NCBI GenBank assembly: GCA_002150815.3
Contig: NDFF03000320.1
Coordinates: 310,001-374,000, forward strand
Reading direction: 5' to 3'
From: Grammothele lineata
Lineage: Eukaryota; Basidiomycota; Agaricomycetes; Polyporales; Polyporaceae
Length of the DNA stretch: 64,000 bases
The position numbers and the translations under genes were made by a program. Within the stretch, counting starts at the first letter, position 1. Each line of letters begins with the position of its first letter. Shown one piece after another: positions 21,846-32,488 of this stretch. Under the pieces are notes generated by a model. That model saw only the letters and a program-made list of their open reading frames with translations. It did no database searches and was not told the DNA's origin.

Positions 21846-23906
21846 TCACTCCTCCACGACACGATGTGCGCCACGCCTCCCTTCCGCATCTACCCGCCGC
21901 CCGTTCCACAACACCTCGACGCCAGCCCGCACGAGGGGTGCGAGTTGCGTCAGGTCCGCGCAAGTGCAGCGCTCGAACTCGATGCGCTCGAGATCCGCTG
22001 CGCCCTGCTCGCGACGCAGACGGAGGCTCTCTAGTAGCGCGGGCACGCTCAGGCCGTACGTGACGCCGCGCGCCGCGAACTCGTCGAGCTCGCGCTTGGA
22101 CGCATTTGCGCGCCGCACGCGCTTGTCGGTTGGCATGTCCTCCGGGAACGGGAGGTCAACGAGGTCGAACTGGATCGTGCGGAGGCGGGGTAAGATGGGC
22201 TTGCGTTGGGGGGCAGGGGTGATAGGGACAAGGCCCTCGAGAATAATCCCTGGTTGGGGACGGGGCAGCGCATCCGACAAGGCTATATCCCCTGCCGCGT
22301 CTCGGCCACGGGTGGTGAAGGACTCCGCAAGCTGGACGAACTTGACCCATTCCCACTCGTCGGGCAGCATTCTCCCTTGAGCGTCCTGGATAAGTCGGAC
22401 CTCTTGTCCCTCGCCTGCAGCAAGCACCGCCGCAAGGGTGAACGCGGCTGTGCCCGTCACTCGGAGCGTCGCCAGCGTGTAGGCAGGTTCTGTAGTACCC
22501 GCCCAGAAAGAGCCTTGATCTAGGCCTCCAATGAGTGCAGTTTGTAGATGTGCGACGCCAATAGATCTAACAATCAGAGAATGTGCTCGTGGGTAATCAC
22601 ATTCGAATATGATTTTAGGCGGTGTATCTTCCAATGTCCGCCAACGGGGTATTTCGGAGTGTAGCGACATTGATTTGTCTGGTAGCGGAGAACCAAAGGT
22701 GTGGTGAGTTGACGCATTTGGCGGGGTGTCGATGGCCCAGATCCGCGATGTCGTTGACAGCGACGCTCCAGTATTCCCGGAACATTCTTTAGACCCGTGA
22801 GATAAAGCCATAGCCAATTTCCCTTGGAAAACTGCTGCTGCTGTTGATGTGAGTTGCGTGAGCGAGTTGTAATCGGGGGGTTCTTCGCGGGAGCGGATTA
22901 TATAGTGCACGGACACCGTCCCACGGAAGAGCTCCAATTGGCGCACGAATGTGGCAAAAATGGGTATCGGTGAGACCAAGCGGATGTATTGGAGTGCGGG
23001 GAGCGGCGCAGGACGACTGACATCTTCGACGTCCGCTTCCGTCTCGTTCTGGGCCGCGTCCGCCCAGGCGAGGTGGAGTCTTTCGAGTTTAGGTAGTGCG
23101 CGCAACGCGGCAACGATGTCCGGAAGAAGCGCCTTCTCTTCGCCCACCATGAATGCGCAGGACGAGATATACAAGTTGCGGAGTGCCGGCCAAAGAAATG
23201 GAAGCCTAACGTCGACTCCGATTCCTCCTATAGAGAGTGTGTGAATGCGCCCGTTGGTGAGGAATAACTTGTGCGGGAAAGAAGCCACCGGCTCTGGGCT
23301 GAAGGGGTAACACAACTCTCCCACCGCCTTGACGGTTAACGACTTCAATAGAGGAGGTGCGTCGTGATCTTCTAGCGCATCCCATATGGTAGCGTCGAAA
23401 TCGTCTCGATGAATGTAGATGGATAGATCGTGGATGCGGTCCAAGTTTTCGCAAAGAACATCAACATTATAGTGGGCGTTGTCAAAGAAAGAGTCGATGT
23501 CGGGGACGCAGCATGTGCAGTGCATACCGTCATTGACAGTATGGACAAAGGCAATGGGTAGATCCCTTGATCGGAGGAGCAGGACGTCGGTCCGGTCGTC
23601 GAATATGCGCTCCTCGAACATAGACCATGCCCAGAAGCGGGAACAGTTGAGAGCGACTTGACGCCAGAGTCGGCAGACGTGAGTGATCCTGATCCATGCG
23701 AAGAAACTCTTGTGAATGTCGTACGGCAGTCTCAACAATGGGGCACAGAGGTAGAGGGTGATGCGTTCTTCGCGGATGATGTTCGCGTAAGAGAGGAATA
23801 TCTCAATGAGAACTTCTGGCGGAAGCCTGGCGACGGGCGTGTACGTGTTGAGAAGTTCTTTGAGTTGGGTAGATTGTTGTGTATGAATAGCAATCTGTTC
23901 CCTCAA
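21846..23906 (-). CDS. F-box-like domain protein (agaricomycete expanded family), copy 1
   Basis: Intronless gene of 686 codons. The N-terminus carries an F-box-like motif: coiled start EQIAIHTQQSTQLKELL, then VARLPPEVLIEIFLSY and, after an insertion, ITHVCRLWRQVALNCSRFWAWS, the hydrophobic/Trp pattern of F-box-like proteins in mushrooms. Behind it are weak leucine-rich-repeat-like stretches such as LRNLYISSCAFMV and LPKLERLHLAWAD. F-box proteins usually bring substrates to SCF ubiquitin ligases through Skp1; in agaricomycetes this family is hugely expanded and substrates are unknown. The neighbour at 24318-26297 has the same domain order, strand and lack of introns, so the two probably arose by tandem duplication. 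Confidence 0.8.
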   Translation of the reverse strand: MREQIAIHTQQSTQLKELLNTYTPVARLPPEVLIEIFLSYANIIREERITLYLCAPLLRLPYDIHKSFFAWIRITHVCRLWRQVALNCSRFWAWSMFEERIFDDRTDVLLLRSRDLPIAFVHTVNDGMHCTCCVPDIDSFFDNAHYNVDVLCENLDRIHDLSIYIHRDDFDATIWDALEDHDAPPLLKSLTVKAVGELCYPFSPEPVASFPHKLFLTNGRIHTLSIGGIGVDVRLPFLWPALRNLYISSCAFMVGEEKALLPDIVAALRALPKLERLHLAWADAAQNETEADVEDVSRPAPLPALQYIRLVSPIPIFATFVRQLELFRGTVSVHYIIRSREEPPDYNSLTQLTSTAAAVFQGKLAMALSHGSKECSGNTGASLSTTSRIWAIDTPPNASTHHTFGSPLPDKSMSLHSEIPRWRTLEDTPPKIIFECDYPRAHSLIVRSIGVAHLQTALIGGLDQGSFWAGTTEPAYTLATLRVTGTAAFTLAAVLAAGEGQEVRLIQDAQGRMLPDEWEWVKFVQLAESFTTRGRDAAGDIALSDALPRPQPGIILEGLVPITPAPQRKPILPRLRTIQFDLVDLPFPEDMPTDKRVRRANASKRELDEFAARGVTYGLSVPALLESLRLRREQGAADLERIEFERCTCADLTQLAPLVRAGVEVLWNGRRVDAEGRRGAHRVVEE

Positions 23907-24317
23907 ACGCTGCTGAATCCTGTTGACTGTATCATGTCTGCTGTTTCACGTTTAAAAACCGTGAGCACGCACACTGTCTCTAGAACACCTTTCCTGTTAT
24001 CCTTCGCTCCACCCCTTTCCTCGGATTGAGCCATCCCGAAACCAATGCAGACTTTTGACAGAGCCGTTTCAGTGGTAGACGTGGTCACAGGGACGAGATG
24101 GAAGCGGAATCAAAGTAGACAGACGGGAGTGTCTACTATTAGATCTTAAAGTCATCCCGGAATCAAGCGCCCGTGGCTTGGGTATTGTCGTCAGAAGGTC
24201 ATGTATGTAGACGAGTCGAGACGAAACAGTCATCTTCGTCAATCTATTGTGACCATTCATACTGTTTGGCAAAGTTGAGAAAGTTGCTCCACTACAGAAA
24301 TTGGTCACAAGCGCTTC
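23907..24317. other. Spacer between the two F-box-like genes
   Basis: 411 bp between two tandem minus-strand F-box-like genes; it should hold the promoter of copy 1 and the 3' UTR of copy 2. No other feature was seen. Confidence 0.5.
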
Positions 24318-24780
24318 TCATAATTCGCAGTCATCTGCTGTGAGTGTTTCAAGCGTCACTAGCTTTCCATCCCAGACTACCTCTCGCACATTCCGCACCA
24401 GTCCAATGAGCCGCTCCTTCTCAAAACACTGTGAATGCTTGAACTCTACCCATACTATTTCAGAGAACCCGTGCGTGATACGCTCGCGCAGCATCTTCAC
24501 GAGACCCCGCTCGTTGATCCCGTACTTTCCACGGTCATGAGTCTGCCGCCGCGCCCAGGCACGTCGTTTCTCATACAAGAACGACTTGCCCGGGCTATTC
24601 GACAGAGGGAAGTCGACCCTGTTGATGCAGAGATGTTGCAAGTGTGGAAACAAGAAGCCTTCGGCTGCACGTTGATCTACGAGGCCGTGTGTGTTTGATT
24701 TTTCCCCGGTGCCAGGGTTGTTGGCGCCTTGTGAGTGAACTTCCGTCCGAGATTCCGGCAGGTCCGATGCGTCTGTGTCT

Positions 24781-24816
<36 letters not shown>

Positions 24817-26297
24817 TCGTCATCGTCGTCGTCGTCGTCGTCGTCGCCATAGCCGCGCCATGGATCCCAAAAAAGCGTGCTCTCATCCGGCGGTCTCCTC
24901 CATCCTGCGAGGAATGCACCGATTCCCAACGCGACGCGATCGCTGACTAGAAGCGATTGTACGTTGATTGCTCCACGCAGCCTTTCCAGACACTCTCTTG
25001 AATCGTGTGCGACACCTGTGGCATAGATTGTGTGGACCGACCTCAGATTCAAGATGGCAAGAATGAAGGGGATCATGGACTCGTCGCAACCCTTGTCCGA
25101 GAATGACAGCCGTGGGGTGATTGTTTCTGTGGCCGACCACAAATCTGCGAGGGTGTGCTCCGTAGTTGGGCGTATATCGTTCGACGACAAGGTAGGGTTG
25201 GTCCACAGATGTAATTCGGTTTGAGTGTAATCGTACAAGAGGACATGGATCTGTGACTGCCCCAGTACCGAGCTAACCGCGGCAATAACGGCCTCTTTAG
25301 TCGCTGCATCCACCGGCGGCACGCCACCAAAGTGAAGACTGAGCGACCTGCTTCTCACTCGAAGCTGCACCGCGGTAGACGCCGGATACCTCATATGCTG
25401 AAGAAGGGTAGGATGTTTGTTGTCTCCGAATATGATGATCAAGAGGCGGAGGCGGGGCAATTCGATCGGCTCGATGGAGAGCCGAGGGTCAGCGATTGGG
25501 GTATCGTCGATCTCGAGGACCTCCAGTTGGGGCACGCTGCGCAATGTGTCCAAGTAGGCCTGCAGAGTAGAGTCCTCTGAAAGTTTGCACAGCGTGATCT
25601 TGAGGCGCCGCAAAGTCTGGGAGAAGCGGAGAGTCCGACACGAGAACTGTACACCGACAAGGCATAAATTCTCTAGGAATGGTGGGGGTTGAGATGGGTG
25701 GGATAGGGCAATTGGCTGACTGGCTTCGGTGGACGAGATAAAGCGTGTAGCTTCGAACCGGAGACTCCGGAGTTGATACGCTTTCCCTAGACCATCTAAG
25801 GCAGACCACAGCCCATCGCGCCGGGGGTCGGGAACCTCCCAAAATATGACCAGGTTCCGCGTTTGGGGCAAGATTTCTTCGAGGAAGTTCGTCGCAACTG
25901 AAAAGTTCCTTGCTGCGAGTTCTTCATCGACGCCGTATGGGCATCCAGCGCAATGTGACTCGGCGTCTGTGAGGAGTACGACTGTTAGGGGAAGACCCCG
26001 GGAGCGATCCACTATGGTCCGGATGTAGGAGGGGCCAATTCTCTCGTCGAGAATTAGGAAGGTCCAGAGAGAAGCGCAACCCAATGCAATTTCCCGCCAA
26101 TGTTGGCAGACGCGAGCGACGACGGTCCACTCGTAAAGGGGCTTTTTGCCGACGAATATGGAACTTTCATTTCTTCCGGGCCAGTGTGCTAGAGCTGTGT
26201 TGTAGTATGAATCAATCAGATGTCGAAAGATAAGGACAATCAGTTCCGCCGGGAGGAGGCTAATGAAGCGTGAATGTTTGTTGTAGAGGTGCTTCAA
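24318..26297 (-). CDS. F-box-like domain protein, copy 2, with poly-Asp tract
   Basis: Intronless gene of 659 codons. The F-box-like region is FISLLPAELIVLIFRHLID, then WTVVARVCQHWREIALGCASLW, followed by LRFEATRFISS, LENLCLVGVQF and LEVLEIDDTP, which look like degenerate leucine-rich repeats. Near residues 483-505 an uninterrupted run of Asp is encoded by the trinucleotide repeat at 24781-24846; it lies in a linker and may vary in length between strains. The domain order equals that of copy 1, yet the sequences are well diverged, so the duplication is not recent. The likely role is as a substrate adaptor of an SCF-type ubiquitin ligase, inferred from the motif only. Confidence 0.8.
24781..24846. 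repeat. (TCG)n / (GAC)n trinucleotide microsatellite, coding
   Basis: About 22 tandem TCG units on the plus strand with two TCA interruptions, read on the minus strand as Asp codons inside the second F-box-like gene. In-frame trinucleotide arrays like this are prone to length change by replication slippage. Confidence 0.9.
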
Positions 26298-26954
26298 TCG
26301 TTGCGCTTCAGCATCATGAAGGGATATCCGTGCGTGAATCGCGTGGACACTGCAGGGTAGCTGGAATCAGTATATATAATGCGGGTTTAAAGCCAGGTGC
26401 ATACCCTATGGTCGGTGCTGTCATGGCTGCCGTCCGCGGTATGGCAGCAGCCTCCTGCGTCGAGTTTGTGGGCTATGACACTGGAAAAGTTTGAGTATGA
26501 AGTTGACACCCGGCACCTTGTCCGGGATTACAAAGCCAGCTCGTACGCGCACCTTATGAACTACCGATGGTCTGGGGCAGTCGCGCTGTATTCAATAGTC
26601 TTCAGCTGAGCCTGAGATTTCATGAACACAAGGAGGAGGTTGTCTGGCAAGTCCGTAGACCGTGACTAGACTGTTAGCGTGAAAAGCGCCCAAACCGGAG
26701 CTAACCTTTTCGACTACATACGACGCGCACGGCGTCTAAGTATATGCCCGGTCTGGTCAGTGGTGTCTTGAAAAACAGACCGCGCCATCGGTTCCCAGGG
26801 CCGCCGTCTCGAGCAACAGTTACACTAGTACAGTAACTTGGTAACTTGGTGTCCACTCGAAGCATCGAAAACAGATTTGTTGTCATTTATGGAAGACGAA
26901 CGTACAAAGATACCACCGCAATGCGCATATTATGGTATGCATAGAAACCGTGCA
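26298..26954. other. Intergenic region
   Basis: 657 bp between the second F-box-like gene and the 3' end of the MFS transporter. It should hold the F-box gene promoter. Small open frames show no family resemblance. Confidence 0.45.
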
Positions 26955-29173
26955 TTATTCGTGACCCTTCTCATCCTCTCTACTTAGCTCCTTTTCAGAT
27001 AACACTTTGACACTCGACCCTGCTGTCTGCTCGCGTACCCCGCCTCCCTCCTCCTCCCGTAACCCCTCTCGTTTCTCCCGCTGCTCGAGAAACCACACAA
27101 GCCACGTCACGCCGAGCGTCGCAATGCTCGTGCCAATCATTGCCCATAAACCCTTCGTGAACGCGGGCGCGTCTGTGGCGGGGTAGAAGACAAGCGGCCA
27201 CCAAGCGTTCACGACGTTGTTCCACATGTTCATCGACGCGAGCACGACCCCACGCACGGCATGATCGTCGGCGCATATCTGATTCGCCCACGCGAAAGTT
27301 GTCGCCTGCCCCGCGTAGCTCGCTCCTGCAATGTACCACGCGAAGAAGCGCAGTCCGAGCGGCGCACGGGCGACGAGCAGGCAGATACTGGCCACGATAG
27401 TGCATGAGGACATGTACACCAGCACGGGCCAGCGAGCGCGAGAGCGTGTCGCGTCGGTCCAGGTCGCGCAAACGAGGGTAGAGACGATCGCGAATGCGGT
27501 CATGCCGGACGGGTAATTGTCTGTCAACCGCCAAGTTAATCGCGAAAGTCAACAGACAGACGACAGACGACTGACTGATTTGTGGCACGGTGAAACCACC
27601 CATCGCCTTGAGCCATTGACCCATCAAGTTATTGCTCCCGAAACTCTCTGTCTCGCCCGAGATGGCAAACTATAAAGCACCGTGAGACCACAGCTTATTT
27701 CGAGGAGATGGATACCCACCAAGAGACTACAGCCATACCACCGCCAGTTTCCTAGGATGCGCTCGACAAGGTTCCATGATAGGCGGCCATGTTCGACATC
27801 CCTATCCTTCTCTGTCTCCAGACGTTCACAAGCGAGCAGACGTTCCTACACAAACAGGATAGTTAGCTCTCTCGGAAGCAACCATTGGGACAGTATAATC
27901 ACTTCTTCGGACAGATAGAACGCCTTTGTTGTCGTCGGGACGTCAGGAAACATGAAGAAGCCGTATAACGCGATAGGTAGAGTGATGATGCCGTCGATAA
28001 TGAACCTAAAGACCTGTCAGATCCAAGACAAGCGCGCAGGGCCGAACACATACAGCCATCTCCATCCACTACGGCCAGAAATACCATTGAGGTTACTACA
28101 TGTCACGAAGTTAGCCTGACTGCAGGAGAACGACCCCAGCGACGAACACATACGTATACACTGCAGCCTGTAACAGGCCGGAGAACCTGAGAAATGCCTA
28201 TTAGCATTATGGTGTTGACTATGGAAGTCTACACGCACAGGGTGCCGACCAAACCCGAAGACGTGAATATGCCGCTTCTCTTACCCAGCTCTCCTGGCCT
28301 ATACCATCTGTGACAAGTTGCTTCGTGAGAACCGGAAAAAGGTGTATTTTGACGGAGGAACGTACGATCCTAAGATGTAATGGGTCCCCACAAAGGTGGA
28401 AGATTCGGCGATGCCTTGGAAGAACCGGATAGCATATATCTACGTTCATCAGAATGGCGTTCAGATATCACTACAACACAGCCTTACCTGCTTAACACTC
28501 GTGACAGCGCTCGTACTGATTCATGCTCGCCGTCAGACCACTGTATGGCTCAGAACTTCGAGAAATCCTACCAGAACGTCAACACGCCCCAAACTACCTG
28601 CATCGCTGGAAGCCATATCCGCGGAGGCAGTACTTGGAGCATCAAGTTATCTGCAGCAGGAGTGACACTAATCAACACAACGTCATGCAGTACCAAGAAC
28701 ATGAACCGTACTTGGTATCATCCCCACGATATAGCCGCAGGTGAAGATGGTGTTGATTTGCTGCAGGGCGCGTATGAACTCACCGGTGTTGCAGGAATAC
28801 AGTGAACCCACCGACATTAAATTGCGTGCCCACCATGTGTAACTCTTCCTTCATCCCGGAAACGTACGCATTATTCACATTACTTCTGTCCAGATCTACA
28901 GGGCATCAGATTGGGTTTGAGTTGAAGAAGCATGGCGTGATGGGAACGCGTTAAGCACAACCCTTCATAGCTTCATGTGCTCACTTACAGTTCGTGAAGT
29001 ACTGCGGAGCACATCAGATAAACGCCCCCTGCGCCTGACAAGTTGAGTAGACGTACCATGAGACAGCAATACGACAAGATGAACCAATCTATCTTCAGCA
29101 GCAGTGTCCGCTCCGCCTTAGACTCTGGTATATCACCCCATACGAACCGTCGGACTCCTTGGAACGCTGGCAT
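26955..29173 (-). CDS. MFS transporter, Liz1/Dal5 (anion:cation symporter) family
   Basis: Plasma-membrane H+ symporter of the fungal allantoate/pantothenate/vitamin group. The gene is cut into 14 exons, some tiny (13 bp at 28989-29001, 28 bp at 28488-28515, 33 bp at 28154-28186), which total exactly 490 codons in phase. Family signatures: the N-terminal [20 protein letters not shown] and [113 protein letters not shown], and [17 protein letters not shown]. The last exon carries helices 8-12. This set is closest to the pantothenate transporter Liz1 and relatives; the substrate cannot be fixed from sequence. One donor (AAT/GTCGGT) is weak but GT. The start was placed at [10 protein letters not shown]. 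Confidence 0.9.
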
Positions 29174-32100
29174 AGCCAAGATATAGCGCCTTATCCAAGA
29201 GAAGGCTAGAGGATGAGTCGGGGCCGCTGGGGACAAGAGCCAGGGTGGATGAACACAACAAAACGCGGTAGTCGAAAAACACCGTAGACGTCTAGAGCAG
29301 GCTGTCGTACGATATTCAAAATGTTTCAGGGACAACACGGTCGCACCGTGGAGCAGGAGGACATAGGAGAATGGGGACGACGCGATGGACAGTGAGCAAG
29401 CTCAAGGGACATCGGCGCTGCCGGTCTTTGGAGGGATCCATGGAGCACTCAGGCTCTCCGATGCCGGCACCGGGCAAGCCTGCGAGCGCAGAAACCATAG
29501 CGGACAATCACGTGATTGTTCTAAAGGGATGCGTGAAGCGCCCACATCGCCGAGCCTCCAGGCCTCGGAACTCAACCGAGTTCAAAGGCGGGCGAGTATA
29601 GCACAGCCCATACATATTGTATGTCAGGGTTGTTTCAAATCGCCTACATGAGACAGGAATCTTACTGCATGCGTGAAATGAGAGAATATTTGTTGAGCAT
29701 GCCAGTTCTACATCCGTATAATTAGCCTGTGGTCCCTGCGATCCCTTTCCCCCGACGGAGCATTGCGTACCACGAAAAATACATGGTACGCTGACAAACC
29801 TTCCAGCTATGCAAGACTAACTTGGGCCGTTGTTCACAGCTTGGATTCCGTACGAGGACCCGGCGAGGACATTCAAATTCAAGGAGACGCCGTACGTTAC
29901 GGTACGTATTATTCAAGTACCTGCAATCTATGAGCTGGATCCGACAGAGGCCGATGTCACCCGGAAACACTCTGAACTTCTGGCCTCAGGCCTGGGCATC
30001 TTCTTCCGACGTCGTGTGCCGGTGTCTTTGGATGTGCCAGCCTCGTCGTCTATTGTTAGGGGCCTTGCAGCTGGAAGCCCGGAGAGTGCGTCAATGCATT
30101 ACCTTGTCGGGTTTGCTTCCGTGCCGGGGGGCATCTTCCCCCTGACTCGCACCATTGGACGGTTCCGTGTCGGATAGCTTGTTGTATGATCGTGGATACG
30201 TCTTTCCGGACCTCCTAAACGGCGGAATGGGCGTGGCACCAACCACTCTCCAAGCGAAGCTCCGGAAAGGCTAGGGTGTGCTATGCACGTGTCCGCGAGT
30301 TCTAAAGCTACGATGTACATAGCCCGCTCCGCGCATGCGGAAGCCAGGAACAAGCACACGTTAGTACCACACAGATCAGTGGACTGATGTGGGCGCTGCC
30401 GGAAGCCTCTATACAGAGGTTCCGTGGAACCTGGGACTGCTGTTGATTCAATTGTTGTACTGCTGGACTACCCGCCGGGAGACACCGACATCCTCGACCC
30501 ATCGCATTTCTGCCACTTACAGCACCGCCGGGTGACCCACCGTATTGGTCTCGGCATCTTCGCGAAGGATGTGCTACTATAGGGGCTCACGTATGTCCCA
30601 GGTAGCATGTCGCAGGATGCGGCCCAGACGACTCTGCTGGTCCTATTCTGCTCGCTCAGTTCCTCGGACTTGACTCGTTCCCTTTCGCGGGAGCACGAAT
30701 AGAGTTTCATAGAGCGCTTAACATCTCAGCACAGCTTCAGCCACAGCACGCGATCATCGTCTCCGTATTTCCTCGGGTTTATCGGATGCTTGGCGCTCGG
30801 AGGTTGGTAAAATTCGCTTAGTCGGAGGAGGGCTAAACAGGCGCTAATGACCACGCTAGAACCTGTTCAGTGGCCTCAGCCTGCGAGGCCAGATCCTCGA
30901 ATCACAAATCCAGCACGGAGCAGCACGGGATAGGGCGGAGGAGAACGGCGAATAAATCCTCTCCCATCCTACCCATCAATGATCATCAGCTGCAACACCC
31001 GAAATCCCGACTTTGAGGCCCCCAAATGGATGGATCTAGGTAACTCGTCGGAAAGACTGAACCTCAAGTCATCGGCGTGGATTCAGCGCCATATGGGTGG
31101 ATGGATGCGAGCAGCGTCAGCATTCGGGCGTCCAGTGAGCGTCAAGGGGATGAATCTGTTGAGGCCGGCTGCAGTAAGTTCAGTAAGCAGTTCGACATCA
31201 AACCCGGTTGTTCTCCGCGGCGAACGGAGGATTCGGGACTCGGCCCACCGCAGGCACTAGCGCGAGCTAAAAGCCTTGTGTCGGCATAGATTGATCAGTC
31301 TATGACCTTCGATGACTCGAGCGCGCACCCGCTTACTGAGACATGCTGAGCAAGTTCCGCCAAGAGGAAGTTCGAGGCGGGCCGGCCGGGTGGATGGCGA
31401 GGGTGATAGAACCGTTCGGTGGAAGTAGACGGCAGCGCGCGGCCACTTGCCGAGTCGAACGTAGGTTCGGACGAGCTGGGGCAGGTGGAAGTGCCGAGCA
31501 TGCGGTAGACGCGTGCGGTATGACAAGAGGAAAGGCCTTCGCGCGGTGAGTTGCGGGCACGGTAGCATCCGTATTGCTGGTGGAGGCGTGCGAACCCGTG
31601 CGCGAGCGGCCGAAGAAGCTCGGCCGCGGTCTGCGACGTGCAGCTGAAGGGCTTGGGCCGGGTAGCCGGTGTTCGGGATGTCGGGAAAACGTCAAGAAAG
31701 GAAAAACGGGGTGGTTGTTGCGGCGTCAACTGCCCCAGTGAGGGCAAGCAATTGGTGCCTACAAGCCGGCGGGACCGAGGATAACGGTGCGGCGTGACAC
31801 GGCGCGCTACGAAGATTCGGAATTGACTGCGGCACAGAGAGTAAACGAGACGTGAAAACTCAATGGATATTGCTGGGAAGATGTCGTGGTGATGTGCTGC
31901 GCGACTGCGACGAGCCGGGGCAGGTCGACTGGGGGCCAGCCAAGGTGGCCAGGTAGTAGAAAGCAGCGAGCTGGGCTCGGCATTGGGCGGCAGATGCGGA
32001 GGATGAGTGGATGACGTAGACGCGTTCGACATATGCAGCTGCCCGATCGGCCGATGGCTTGCGCGGCACCCAACGGAGGCGCTGTGGGTCCATGCTACGT

Positions 32101-32488
32101 CCAGCCACCACGCGCAGTCCTTGCGTGCATAGGAGGCTGTAGGAGGGAGTGCGTAGCAGAGGAGCGTGTGTGGGCGGCGGCGTGGAGGCCGGTGAGGGTC
32201 GCGAAGGCAGAAGAGACAGGGGGCGAGGAGGCGAGGGAGAAGCCGACCGGGTTACGTCAACGGGCGTTTAGTCATCAGGATCGCGAGTGGGGAGACGGAA
32301 CGGAGACTCGGACTTGATGTCTGACCCCATCCCGAGCCCCGACCTCCTTGCTTTCCTTACCAAACCCCTTCTCGACCCTTCGACCATCCGACTTCTGCCG
32401 CCCCTCTCCCCTCTCATCTTCGTAATCTCCATATAATCGGCGCCATGCCGAGCTGTTCCATCCATCCGCCCTCTCCTCACCTTCAGCC
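29174..32488. other. Gene-poor interval, 3.3 kb
   Basis: The largest gap in the window, between the divergent transporter and YTP1-like genes. The sequence from about 29830 to 30180 contains a protein-like stretch (listed separately). From 31290 to 32330 GC-rich frames on both strands are open but overlap and have low-complexity Pro/Ser/Arg composition. I see no tRNA, rRNA, terminal repeats or transposase motif. It may contain long regulatory sequence or a decayed gene. Confidence 0.45.
29830..30177 (+). other. Protein-like stretch, possible gene remnant of unknown family
   Basis: A 115-codon open frame reads as globular, non-repetitive protein in its first two thirds: WIPYEDPARTFKFKE, VPAIYELDPTEADVT, LLASGLGIFFRRRVPVSL. 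A possible splice acceptor lies just upstream (GTTCACAG before 29842). No methionine start with good context and no recognised domain were found. Other short stretches with similar residue composition follow near 30440-30580, interrupted by stops. It could be an exon of a multi-exon gene I cannot assemble, a decayed gene, or chance. Confidence 0.2.

Noticed and set aside
24735..24950. Plus-strand Val/Ile-rich frame over the trinucleotide repeat, which could look like a membrane helix
   Set aside because: It is just the GTC repeat translated in another frame; the sense gene on the minus strand is continuous and larger.
31295..32032. 245-codon minus-strand open frame in the 3.3 kb gap
   Set aside because: Composition is Pro/Ser/Arg/Thr-r low complexity, overlapping frames are open on both strands as expected for GC-rich DNA, and no motif or splice continuation was seen.
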